A stretch of DNA of 18,916 nt from Candidatus Taylorbacteria bacterium RIFCSPLOWO2_01_FULL_45_15b. Its GTDB lineage: Bacteria > Patescibacteriota > Minisyncoccia > Phycocordibacterales > 01-FULL-45-15b. A program made the position numbers and the translations under genes. The notes beneath the pieces are model-generated. The model saw only the letters and a program-made list of their open reading frames with translations, searched no databases and was not told the origin of the DNA. This document shows, piece by piece, positions 15,801 to 17,271 of this stretch. The stretch covers positions 28,898-47,813 of the forward strand of contig MHRX01000051.1 of assembly GCA_001822655.1 (NCBI GenBank), in the 5' to 3' direction. The stretch's first letter is position 1. Each line of letters starts with the position of its first letter.

Positions 15801-17159
15801 ACCTATGACGATTCCCGGATTCGCATTGACAGACCGATCAACAAGAATCTTTGATGCAGGCAATGTGTCGAGAGTATAGTGTGCGGCCAATCCCGAAGAA
15901 ATCGCGGAGATTGAGAGCGGCTCAATGGATGGCGGTGGCGGAGGAAGCGGTGTTGGCGCCGCCGGCGGCTCCGCCGGTGATGAAGTTTCCGAAATCGACT
16001 CCCCTCCTCCTCCCGACCCACCGCCGTTCGACTCAATAAATTCAGCAGATGACCAGCCAATAATTGCGTTACCGGATGAAGGCCACATAATCTGATACCA
16101 AGTAATTCCATCCTGCAGGACCGGAGAGGAAATAATAATCCCCTGACTGTTCGTATTTTTAGTAGTTACCAAAGTCGAGGTAATCGAATGATCACTTCTG
16201 ACATTCACATTTGCAATCGCCAAAATACTCTCGCCAAGAAAAAACGTGGCTTGCGAAATTGTCGGAGCCGGCTGCGGAGAAGGTGGCAGAGGTTGCGGGG
16301 CGCTTTGTGGTGGTGGAGGTGGAGGAAGTGGAGCTTGCGGCGGCGCTGGGGGGACCGGCGTCGGAGCGGGAGTAGCAACTCCCATAACTTCAAATATTTC
16401 TTCGGCTGAAAGTGTCCGGTTGTAAAGTCGGACATCGTCGATTGATCCGGCAAAATACTGACCGGCGTTTGCCTCGGCAATCATCAATCTTTCACCCTGA
16501 TTTTGAACTAAAATCGTGGTGGAAATTTTTTGAATTCCGTCGACAAAACATTTTGTGCCGTTTTGGACGCCGGAGGAAAATGAACATGCGACATGATGCC
16601 ATGCTCCGTCATTCAGAGTAACGCCGGAGCCTGACCACTTTTGGCTACCCCAGTCGTATACTCCGAATTCATTATTGAAAAGAAACATGCCATACGCGCT
16701 TTGCTTTGCAATAATACTGCGGAAATTTGATCCCGCGGCTGGTGTCTTGATCCATGCGCTTATTGTGCCTTGGGAAAGATTAACCGCACTTTGGTTGCCG
16801 ATGATGATGCGTTGATTACTGCCGTTAAAAAGAACCGCATTCGAAATAGTACCGGCACTAGTTGATACGATACCCTCCGCGGTTCCGAGATTTCCAGAGC
16901 CCGAAGAATCGGGAAATGTATTCCCCGATATGGCATCAAGCGTCCAGTGGCCGACGAGACCAGACCCGACGCCGGACACTGCCGCCAAATTGCGATCAGA
17001 AAAACTTCTCGATAATTCAATCGCTTTTTTTATCGCGCCCACAATATATGAAGACACGCGATCAGCCGATAGACTCGCAGCTTCCGCGCTCGGTGTAAGC
17101 GGCGACACTACCACCGAAAGCAACAACATCAATACAACTATTCTTTTTTTGAATAACAT
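807..17159 (-). CDS. Giant modular secreted cell-wall-associated protein with LamG, SH3, beta-helix, SGNH, GH32/43-like and peptidoglycan-binding modules
   Basis: A single uninterrupted frame of 5,450 residues. A Sec signal peptide is followed by a string of extracellular beta-rich modules joined by Pro-rich linkers, ending in three PG_binding_1 domains. Lectin-like modules (three LamG), two pectate-lyase-type beta-helices, a GH32/GH43-like propeller and a catalytically intact SGNH hydrolase suggest polysaccharide binding and modification. Five SH3 and three PG_binding_1 modules suggest wall anchoring. There is no LPXTG motif and no C-terminal membrane segment. The start is the first in-frame ATG, directly before a positively charged n-region and hydrophobic core; no strong ribosome-binding site precedes it. 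The stop is TAA, followed by an intrinsic terminator, so the gene is probably monocistronic. Modules are annotated separately. The domain calls are by eye: LamG, SH3, SGNH and PG-binding are firm, the others less so. The substrate is unknown. Confidence 0.96.
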   Translation of the reverse strand: MLFKKRIVVLMLLLSVVVSPLTPSAEAASLSADRVSSYIVGAIKKAIELSRSFSDRNLAAVSGVGSGLVGHWTLDAISGNTFPDSSGSGNLGTAEGIVSTSAGTISNAVLFNGSNQRIIIGNQSAVNLSQGTISAWIKTPAAGSNFRSIIAKQSAYGMFLFNNEFGVYDWGSQKWSGSGVTLNDGAWHHVACSFSSGVQNGTKCFVDGIQKISTTILVQNQGERLMIAEANAGQYFAGSIDDVRLYNRTLSAEEIFEVMGVATPAPTPVPPAPPQAPLPPPPPPQSAPQPLPPSPQPAPTISQATFFLGESILAIANVNVRSDHSITSTLVTTKNTNSQGIIISSPVLQDGITWYQIMWPSSGNAIIGWSSAEFIESNGGGSGGGGESISETSSPAEPPAAPTPLPPPPPSIEPLSISAISSGLAAHYTLDTLPASKILVDRSVNANPGIVIGNAVVSGGIKNGAFTLNGVDEKIVVPNDGKIKISVGTISAWIKPTAASLTGFRGIVAKQSAYGMFLNDGEFGMYDWGANVWRGSGVSSASLMDGNWHHVACTFNAGAGNGTVCYVDGIARLTTTIGIENQDEHLMIGEANANQYFAGGIDDVRVYNRALTAVEVAAVMNEVGIATEPTPVSGTEWYASVSGSVLGNGTFANPWDLKTALAGGDGRIAPGDTLYLKGGRYEGEFISFLRGTAASPITVRSAPREWAHLASNHQKHVLETSVLGAYVRYRDFEISGATGIGSANILLNAPYTKYINLILHDAKYAIYSNSSATESELYGLVVYNGGQGPNLHAGVRLLNDGPLYKTIEESIFAHNAGEGLAAYTVTVPVKVARFLKAEGNIFISNQNGEVFNSINNNAVDQILLQDNYFLNSFMHAVTNLADRVVPPLPTRVVRQNKYDPNRAHIIISNPSGAASVNVDISSLNWPAGATYVLRNAENYFGDTIPGTVSGSTINIPVTGRSVATVSNVYGGWGTTSFPQMGAFVIIRTDIDATIIAPPVVPPTPTTTPTPNPVTPPAPVLPAVPQYNVGDRITTTENLNVRNLPTLTASAVATVPLGTAGTIISGPVVSSGFTWYQIEYQTIPAVIGWSVSEFITGASPIVSVLPPSSPTAMLTSAKTGFGSGTVVGSGINCGVDCAEVLNANVSVTLNAVPANNSIFTGWSGACSGTSSCVVTMNNNKTATANFDLTSPVQPLGFSPSVLVMWATVAESPASINIHWAGLTGSSKIYKKTTLNSAWGNPIAELPETTTSYLDTSVQPGRPYWYRVERLGDNADIKSAILLPINDSRGRIILVVENSLLTAASEELSLLNHDLVADGWNVSRIAVARNDSPVTVKNLIKAEYDKAPTETKVAYLLGHVPVPYSGFLAGDGHADHYGAWSTDLYYADLDGVWTDTATRFTEAGAVYPDTFKAGEGALRPENRNFPGDGKFDQNYNVSSRDLAVGRVDFSNMPQFLPRTETYLIKQYIRKTHAFRYGLNPLPETGFIHTALGFGSSNGYNAQKSLSSAFTPAKIARAIYPDSLGQGALVTYLDSTAYFEGLNHVLATTEFFSRNDPPTFFYGMFGSYFGDFDVANNLLRAPLAGSRHGLTNVWGAYRYQGFGLGEAIGESLLPHQDTSRLVTNNLMGDPTLRLHALPVPQNLHFALSNGHLSLQWESIPNAIGYHVYRASQSTGRYERLTTDPILGNSFEDLTVGSDTGTYSYMIRALALHVSGEGSYVNASSGIIRVANLTRNGSGTIEVQEINPTPALAPLPTPDPVDLTPRTPTIFPISITPSTPRPGDEVTITYRFNPGPTDKSYNVYTHFWSGGIMRFTDEHRFPVPSNQWTENATYDVRLRIPTSAPPGDYKVNVGMFLGGERPEFIPGQGVIVEAEKYYRVGTLTVLPALVSISNAQINPVSVLEGENVHITWDSLDVDFVNIIRQINNQDHQVVASGIPNTGSFDWTATSVPGTVDMTFKIAKTDSDIIYAVSPSLAVVDTLAPESPSGVTAELKDASTIRYIEVKWVPGANSNAVTYKVYRSQISGVYSSPESEVYESVDYIIGPPSGRNFITVTALDLLGNESARSSEVFVDVPQVGASPGISDISDQTTSLNMPVNAIPFTVGDNETAANNLVLYITSNNSVLITPNDVSVSGAGANRTVTLTPSRDKIGSSVVTIYVMDQDHNTASESFVLTVNSVIQPTPTPTPTPVPPTIPSGLVVGDAVVTTSNLNVRNLPSTTATSLGTAPLGTSGTIISGPISANGFTWYQVSYASTPVLNGWSASEFLVKSSSVSPTPTPTPTPTPVPPIQPPVIAPPANTGFKTVSVGLNDFLMPDGTKSTHLGSNFAGATVASDGNVYFGSASHTLGIGTGFLRYNPRTQVLTPLTLDLNKNLNRNPAYPLDTHGKIHSSILEDDGWLYFGTHLGKGDKNWRDAFEGAHVVRYNLATEQFDDLGIPELKATIYAAIGMDTQNDIVYAVTFPTNAWDGEWKSTDRNRLYKLDLNNRAAGWRSVGDLSNVSFDGAFTMFAANGEAWVRTTLTGKTFYYNLASNTFKQLPVDGGWGGIHPMSDGIRALVNRSGWQIFDPRAVNASGSSPSFAQAFTSVGGSYGGEFGVVNDTIYMTVGQQTGSNCTPTRYCTNNIKIASLNANTRVFTDHGIIVDSDSRYPWRLPSITGDGTNAYVVGDWFAKAGDTVEWRDYRPWTDSASNNNHLSGRLGITNLGSGSNPTTPQTAPPPPVVPPTPVPVGESGSVQNYRLINGQAASNTIWWVQGNVISDLQSSTSAMSGFNPVSPSRSHTLNVTDLSGYSEMYQWCLYPQGGTECTSSAYSDPIPMDCTGSVCSVQLGIDARTVSKTIITYNADGSTPGPTPTPTPTPVTPPPIVPINSNGNIWYASPIGSASGSGSALSPWDLNTALFAGNGKVKPGDIIYLRGGTYKGTVTSLLKGNANAYITVQSVPGEWAVLDGEFRSTTLTLSDVGGWTIYRDFEIKRGAGGGGGVQLDAPFSKLINLIIHDNSSQGIYGSILAEGAEIYGSVLYNNGLSNPDGALSHQIYIQNQNAQKSIRENILAHGDGFGMHMYTEKGYIRNFLLEGNVFVQNYQGDLFGGFAANPSQNVALKNNYFFSKGEERHGAVMTWDHKNNDIIAEGNYFMSGLKTLEFNSATFKNNKVWGNATVSNAVMTLCYPDSTAKTQNFIFEGNTYYRTNPTSEKEFNLSNWNSAKCGNADGLNLKSFSEWQNLQGKTGKFDATGSYVTGKLNTDLNMYTPTGTEVIVRANAYDTNRANVIVYNWDKKDTVEADVSSFGWQGGTYELHNVENYFGDVIPVTPNAQGKISFSMKDADRSIAPVEQKTWGATTFPEFGTFVLIHKDGTSNPTPTPTPTPTPTPTPTPTPTPSITLGGTVETSETVRVRSSASISGAILLSVNPGLQGVVVEGPVNADGYSWYKVVWTASGGASPIGWSASEFLRPAGSTNPTPTPTPTPIPQQTLKIMGIGDSLTSGHLVPGGYRPALLSRLNVAGFNTDLVGSEKDTSEAPNTDRDHEGHPGFEISQIQNNIDTWLDIANPDIVLLMIGTNDLIRNVNVANAPSRLSSLIDAIRARRPSAKIFVASLPSVRPDTYNNGNVIAYNGAIPGIVASKGSQVYFVDINSVVALTDLFDGLHVNKAGTDRIGNKWADAIIASYTGTIPVPTTPPVVVPPSSSIPAGIIGFWKLDETSGQSVADSSGNNLTGSFGSLPERVDGKSGTAVKFKTGLKVTVSDARLSVQEGSLAAWIKVDGTAGSGFRGIAVKEGMYGMFLRDDEFGVYDFSAGPDVALGWKGSGIRLNDGAWHHVACTFKLGVANGTKCFVDGGRSVTGPVTPPIVPPVVPPVVPPVIPPVVPPVVPPVIPPVVPPTPQPVTNGAPALIRAEATSDKSIFVNWVDSSKTETGFNILRSDSGSAYNLIASVPANTKQFPDSNLAANAVYSYKVVAKLPTGDASSAPYSARTLSPIGSEKAAVQITRTNSSGQPMTNTLWSVVGTLPHSESVAVRGYEPHAGTAEHRFYVTDLDNLTETYKTCTYAIGGSECTPSGTAQKLRCDYTHCSAPISLIGGLVTKIDVTYAVSLTPQEPYRWAQRQSWDWSPLQYNGITLPTPWPPEPEDFESDFPTTNPATFPHGWNTAYYITKPPPVISIDTGRQLFVDDFLIESTTMTKSHYLPEHYAANPVLANDLLQDGKHSWTIGLHYDEGKFKMWYDCNVKANYSNIFSYFWGVCYAESADGVNWIKPNLDSKLNQVYLAGSNIVWHKDRFGYPQYEVGTTVLIDDNDVPANRYKMFTYAESDDVESRVFYSSDGFNWRGPIGRAPTGPQGDRTSLQYNPFREVWVHSLKGEVSKGRYRRYSEADSSDEPAFYQADELGQHPGGGTCLYCKWRHDLGQLWFRAISDDQWRFNSQTAEIYNLDIQPYESLEIAFIQTHQSDNFVGLGRPKYNQVSLGYSRDGYTIERKDLRSFFNMDERAGSWNWGNVEARNPEMIVVGDKIWFYIVGRGGTGRWYPESDIYGNDADKNSAMGLAFLRRDGFVSVDAGSAEKTLTTRTLVFSGKYFFVNVVNPVGELRAEILDAATGQVIAPFSKANSSVARGDDTKLRMNWTGAADLSAIAGREVKIKFYLTNGSLYSFWVSPNVNGDSNGKYTDIVPDSIAATLNNLPTSHFPQCQPTGLSSPRCTCDNLRNFPNLANVTTPQPATCSVSDTRTTIPILPRGTVSSALKIAPSANLAQAIIGNEPDLVTTTSLRDQGTSFTIGNNNNQDQYFNGLIDEVQLYGRILSGDEIIILSGTQVISPTPTPTPTPTPTPTPTPTPTPTPTPTPTPTPTPPTSVPSFDIGSSVEAIDVVRVRETPSVSGNILTSQAVGEEGIVVGGSTYADGYTWFRVAWEQENGSTVIGWSAGEFLAVSNNTPTPPTTPTPTPTPTPTPTPTPTPTPPPSSSNNAPSVGVIGYDAVDVDSSRSGPQFREGTRVTYQATATDPDGDLLVWQWYYTINGGTEIPSTTGAGAVPTKVFTYPQGSAPLTYRWILRVSDGQNLIERTLVVEIVSASAVTPTPTPTPTPTPTPTPTPTPTPTPTTPQTPAPPTPTTLPVLPVNPANPVSPQPSPAQIPGGYPVGYIPNPEPVTNPVSPTPSLSPTPVTPNIPAIISNTGNITPPAYVPDYVPGITRALSNGSEGEDVRKLQGILVAQGHLDQKYVTGYFGPITESALVSFQCREGIVCAGESSALSGELGVATGATLSRIQALDAVNYVGQSLAVPATRVFSGATLRRGSRGNDVVKLQQFLIARQYLASGNSTGYFGELTETALKGYQCSKALICAESSEFGIAGPGTLAAIEADISLAPIYNIGSSVSGSGRFTRDLKQGMTGEDVRSLQTRLNAFGFSVAVSGDGSPGFETTYFGPATKRAVIRFQEAYAAEILIPVGLTQGSGYVGNGTRTKLEALSQ
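810..1646 (-). other. Three PG_binding_1 domains at the C-terminus (residues ~5172-5450)
   Basis: Three copies of the peptidoglycan-binding helical domain. Copy 1 (5175-5245) reads GSEGEDVRKLQGIL and TGYFGPITESALVSFQ. Copy 2 (5269-5340) reads GSRGNDVVKLQQFL and TGYFGELTETALKGYQ. Copy 3 (5362-5450) reads GMTGEDVRSLQTRL and YFGPATKRAVIRFQ. The G-x-x-G-x-DV-xx-LQ and YFGxxT patterns are diagnostic. Copies 1 and 2 each carry an extra Cys pair after the last helix. They probably attach the giant protein non-covalently to murein, either its own or that of a neighbour. Confidence 0.93.
1913..1992 (-). repeat. Thr-Pro linker microsatellite, near the C-terminus
   Basis: Nearly pure 6/12-bp units (GTCGGTGTTGGT on the + strand) encode a run of alternating Thr and Pro between the PKD-like module and the PG_binding region. 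The low codon variation suggests recent slippage expansion. Confidence 0.9.
1988..2321 (-). other. PKD/Ig-like module (residues ~4947-5057)
   Basis: It reads NNAPSVGVIG, REGTRVTYQATATDPDGDLL, LTYRWILRVSDGQN and ends in a beta strand before the linker. ATDPDGD and RVSDG are hallmarks of PKD or cadherin-like spacer modules. Confidence 0.75.
2338..2414 (-). repeat. Thr-Pro linker microsatellite between SH3 e and the PKD-like module
   Basis: A run of GGNGTN hexamers on the + strand encodes alternating Thr-Pro. It includes GGGG runs near 2386-2408. Confidence 0.9.
2411..2642 (-). other. Bacterial SH3 module e (residues ~4840-4916)
   Basis: It contains VVRVRETPSVSGN, EEGIVVGGSTYADGYTWFRVAW and VIGWSAGEFL. 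It is closest to module d. Thr-Pro linkers lie on both sides. Confidence 0.87.
2661..2760 (-). repeat. Longest Thr-Pro linker microsatellite, between LamG 3 end and SH3 e
   Basis: About 100 bp of degenerate GGNGTN hexamers encode some 33 residues of Thr-Pro. Third positions vary (GTTGGA, GTAGGG, GTCGGA), so it is older or under more substitution than the copy at 1913. Confidence 0.9.
2772..2993 (-). other. LamG domain 3, C-terminal part (residues ~4723-4796)
   Basis: The segment from TTTSLRDQG through FTIGNNNNQDQYFNGLIDEV to QLYGRILSGDEI aligns with the final strands of LamG 1 and 2 (QYFAGSIDDVRLYNRTLSAEEI). It has no N-terminal half of its own. It therefore looks like the missing end of the LamG domain broken off near residue 3832. 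A Cys-containing segment of unknown fold (about 4664-4711) precedes it. Confidence 0.75.
3201..4709 (-). other. GH32/GH43-like five-bladed propeller with C-terminal beta-sandwich (residues 4151-4653)
   Basis: The entry strand reads GRQLFVDDFLIES, typical of uncharacterised glycosidase-like proteins related to GH32 and GH43. Blade phrases follow: GKFKMWYDCNV, GVCYAESADGVNWIKP, NRYKMFTYAES, RVFYSSDGFNW, VSLGYSRDGYTIER and IWFYIVGRGG. The Asp pair in FVDD, and the Glu of EARNPEM, are possible catalytic acids but cannot be assigned with confidence. The tail (LRAEILDAATGQVI, KLRMNWTG, VKIKFYLTNGSLYSFW) resembles the C-terminal sandwich of this group. Glycosidase activity on a fructan, arabinan or other glycan is possible; the substrate is unknown. 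Confidence 0.65.
4917..5237 (-). other. Unnamed four-cysteine domain, copy 2 (residues ~3975-4081)
   Basis: It shares with copy 1 the VTDL-x4-E-x-Y segment, the C-x-Y-x3-GG-x-EC core and a final CxxxxCS. Cysteines 4038, 4047, 4058 and 4063 give C-x8-C-x10-C-x4-C. It sits directly before the GH32/43-like module. Confidence 0.7.
5241..5522 (-). other. Fibronectin type III module (residues ~3880-3972)
   Basis: A typical FnIII pattern: PALIRAEATSDKSIFVNW, then GFNILRS, and YSYKVVAKLPTGDASSAPYS. It is a spacer module between the Pro/Val linker and the second four-Cys domain. Confidence 0.8.
5525..5651 (-). repeat. Pro/Val/Ile linker repeat (residues ~3837-3879)
   Basis: The protein reads as repeated VVPP/VIPP/IVPP units, encoded by imperfect 12-bp repeats related to GGAGGTACTACC on the + strand. 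It differs in composition from the Thr-Pro linkers elsewhere. It marks the point where LamG 3 is interrupted. Confidence 0.85.
5664..6113 (-). other. LamG domain 3, N-terminal part (residues ~3683-3832)
   Basis: It starts IIGFWKLDETSG and proceeds through EFGVYDFS and WHHVACTF to GTKCFVDGG (Cys3826), matching LamG 1 and 2 position by position. The fold then stops: the final strands and the usual DDVRLYNR ending are absent here, and a Pro/Val linker begins. The missing end appears about 900 residues later. Confidence 0.85.
6168..6758 (-). other. SGNH/GDSL hydrolase domain with intact catalytic residues (residues 3468-3664)
   Basis: All SGNH blocks are present: GDSLTSG with Ser3476 (block I), the Gly in GHPGF (block II), IGTND with Asn3555 (block III), and DGLHVNKAG with Asp3638 and His3641 (block V). 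Length, about 200 residues, is normal. The family hydrolyses esters; extracellular members often deacetylate polysaccharides (carbohydrate-esterase type) or act as acylhydrolases. This is the only module whose full catalytic set can be read from the sequence. PT-rich linker precedes it and LamG 3 follows. Confidence 0.93.
6811..7034 (-). other. Bacterial SH3 module d (residues 3376-3450)
   Basis: It carries TVRVRSSASISG, GVVVEGPVNADGYSWYKVVW and PIGWSASEFL. Its VRVR variant is shared with module e, so the five modules split into an NVR group (a, b, c) and a VRVR group (d, e). Confidence 0.87.
7039..7101 (-). repeat. Thr-Pro linker microsatellite between beta-helix 2 and SH3 d
   Basis: About 10 GGNGTN hexamers encode a Thr-Pro run. 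Shorter linkers of the same type occur at about 6774-6801, 8598-8622, 10316-10347 and 10598-10625. Confidence 0.88.
7113..8549 (-). other. Right-handed parallel beta-helix 2 (residues 2871-3349)
   Basis: A longer paralogue of beta-helix 1. It starts WYASPIGSASG, SPWDLNTALF, PGDIIYLRGG and continues with YRDFEIKRG, NLIIHDNSSQGIYGS, LEGNVFVQN, LKNNYFFS and FKNNKVWGN. It ends with the same tail (NRANVIVYNW, VENYFGDVIP, FPEFGTFVLI). The N-cap and C-tail are better conserved than the middle, as expected for duplicated beta-helices with diverged binding faces. Extra rungs account for about 125 additional residues. Confidence 0.8.
8640..8980 (-). other. Unnamed four-cysteine domain, copy 1 (residues ~2727-2840)
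   Basis: A module of about 110 residues with VTDLSGYSEMYQWC, then GGTEC. Cysteines 2793, 2802, 2815 and 2820 are spaced C-x8-C-x12-C-x4-C. A second copy near residue 4000 has the same arrangement. I recognise no family. It probably forms a disulfide-stabilised beta domain. It lies between the propeller and beta-helix 2. Confidence 0.7.
9108..10268 (-). other. Beta-propeller-like module (residues 2298-2684)
   Basis: Blades of about 50-60 residues repeat a pattern of visible strands ending in short turns: DGNVYFGSASH, DGWLYFGTHLGKGDK, NDIVYAVTFPTNAW, NRLYKLDLNN, NGEAWVRTTLTG, NDTIYMTVGQQ, TNAYVVGDWFAK. The xxxxYFGT and xxxxYRLDL phrases are typical of six- or seven-bladed propellers. No enzymatic signature is recognised; a binding or carbohydrate-recognition role is possible. 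Confidence 0.65.
10360..10577 (-). other. Bacterial SH3 module c (residues ~2195-2267)
   Basis: It contains NLNVRNLPSTTATS, GTSGTIISGP, FTWYQVSY and NGWSASEFL. This is a near copy of SH3 b. PT-type linkers flank it on both sides. Confidence 0.88.
10640..12248 (-). other. FnIII/Ig-like stalk region (residues ~1638-2174)
   Basis: A series of beta-sandwich modules. First is an FnIII unit (about 1638-1720, LSLQWESIPNAIGYHVYRAS), then a Pro-rich linker. Next comes a CBM- or Ig-like unit (1767-1880, RPGDEVTITYRF, PPGDYKVNVGMF), an Ig-like unit (1887-1977, EGENVHITWDS), and a second FnIII unit (1979-2074, TYKVYRSQISG). Last is a cadherin-like or Ig unit (2080-2174, ISDISDQTTSLN, VTIYVMDQDHNT). Such strings normally act as stalks that hold binding or catalytic heads away from the cell surface. 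Confidence 0.65.
12255..13301 (-). other. Gingipain/peptidase C25-like fold, apparently catalytically dead (residues 1287-1635)
   Basis: The layout recalls the caspase-hemoglobinase fold of C25 peptidases: RGRIILVVE (strand 1), VAYLLGHVPVPY with His1357, the DLAVGRVDF strand, PTFFYGMFGSYFGDF where gingipains carry the strand leading to the catalytic Cys, and a closing NLMGDPTLRLH. There is no cysteine anywhere in the 349 residues, so cysteine-peptidase chemistry is excluded. A Ser (in FGSYFGDF) stands near the expected Cys position. The family relation is from memory of the motif pattern and should be tested by structure prediction. It is preceded by an FnIII-like segment (about 1195-1285) and followed by another. 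Confidence 0.55.
13600..13832 (-). other. Divergent InlB B-repeat-like module (residues ~1110-1187)
   Basis: The segment has GSGTVVGSGINCGVDC, then SVTLNAVPANNSIFTGWSG and VVTMNNNKTATANF, matching the divergent InlB B-repeat (PF18998 type) seen in many surface proteins. Paired cysteines (about 1130/1134 and 1159/1166) probably form disulfides. It is a small beta-grasp stalk module. Confidence 0.75.
13869..14084 (-). other. Bacterial SH3 module b (residues 1026-1097)
   Basis: It carries NLNVRNLP, GTAGTIISGP, FTWYQIEY and IGWSVSEFI. It is very similar to module c, nearly 1,200 residues away, which indicates duplication with little divergence. It follows beta-helix 1 across a Pro-rich linker. 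Confidence 0.88.
14193..15254 (-). other. Right-handed parallel beta-helix 1 (residues 636-989)
   Basis: It begins WYASVSGS, then PWDLKTALAGG, PGDTLYLKGG and SPITVRSAP, the typical N-cap of DUF1565/pectate-lyase-like beta-helix proteins. Repeated short strands rich in N, I, L and G follow (YRDFEISG, NLILHDAKYAIYSN, AEGNIFISN, LQDNYFLNS). It closes with a beta-sandwich-like tail (PNRAHIIISN, FGDTIP, FPQMGAFVIIR). The fold is common in polysaccharide lyases and phage tailspikes. No lyase catalytic residues could be assigned. Confidence 0.8.
15297..15899 (-). other. LamG domain 2 (residues ~421-621)
   Basis: A paralogue of LamG 1. It shares KQSAYGMFL, EFGMYDWG, WHHVACTF, the cysteine pair (about 552 and 565) and the ending IDDVRVYNRALTAVEV. 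Sequence identity to copy 1 looks high over the whole length, which suggests duplication within the gene. It is followed almost directly by beta-helix 1 without a long linker. Confidence 0.9.
16032..16250 (-). other. Bacterial SH3 module a (residues ~304-376)
   Basis: This is the most divergent of five copies. It has VNVRSD near the start, then ITWYQIMW and IIGWSSAEFI at the end. The bacterial SH3_3 pattern (xNVRxxP, then WYxV and GWVxxxyL) is clear. These modules commonly bind peptidoglycan or wall polymers. The copy is flanked by Pro-rich and Gly/Ser-rich linkers. Confidence 0.85.
16383..16964 (-). other. LamG/concanavalin-like domain 1 (residues ~66-259)
   Basis: The domain starts with GLVGHWTLD and ends with DDVRLYNRTLSAEEI, the standard start and end of the LamG_3 family in bacterial surface proteins. 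The middle has EFGVYDW and WHHVACSF followed by GTKCFVDG. Two cysteines (about 192 and 204) could form a disulfide that recurs in the other two copies. The family is a jelly-roll lectin-like fold, often binding glycans; the ligand is not predictable here. Confidence 0.9.
17079..17159 (-). other. Sec signal peptide of the giant protein (residues 1-27)
   Basis: The N-terminus has a basic n-region (KKR at 4-6), a hydrophobic core of Leu and Val (7-18) and a polar c-region ending in the A-x-A motif AEA (25-27). This is a standard type I signal peptidase site. No lipobox cysteine is present, so the protein is not a lipoprotein. Confidence 0.92.
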
Positions 17160-17183
17160 ACGCTTACTAATAAATTAACCAAC

Positions 17184-17211
17184 AAAAATGCGCCCCGGAA
17201 TTAGCGGCGCA
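17184..17211 (-). terminator. Terminator-like hairpin in the leader of the giant gene
   Basis: Read on the minus strand, TGCGCC and GGCGCA form a 6-bp stem around an 11-nt loop, followed at once by five U residues. It ends about 24 nt before the giant gene's ATG. It lies downstream of the candidate promoter at 17244-17271, so it could act as an attenuator. It could also be a weak terminator of a transcript coming from the region to the right. Confidence 0.55.
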
Positions 17212-17243
17212 CCCCCCTAATAAAGCTCCATAACTTGGTGATG

Positions 17244-17271
17244 AGTATAACGCGTTATTAAGTCGCGACAA
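17244..17271 (-). promoter_or_regulatory. Candidate promoter of the giant gene, overlapping a 12-bp palindrome
   Basis: On the minus strand TTGTCG (17271-17266), a 16-nt spacer and TATACT (17249-17244) form a fair sigma70-type promoter, giving a leader of roughly 80 nt. The perfect palindrome ATAACGCGTTAT (17247-17258) overlaps the -10 box and the spacer, a plausible operator for a dimeric regulator. The -35 box is weak. Confidence 0.45.

Noticed and set aside
807..17159. Several adjacent genes merged into one call, or stop-codon recoding
   Set aside because: The frame is open under the standard code throughout, domains continue smoothly across linkers, and Trp in conserved motifs is encoded by TGG. 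A misassembly at repeats remains possible but cannot be seen here.
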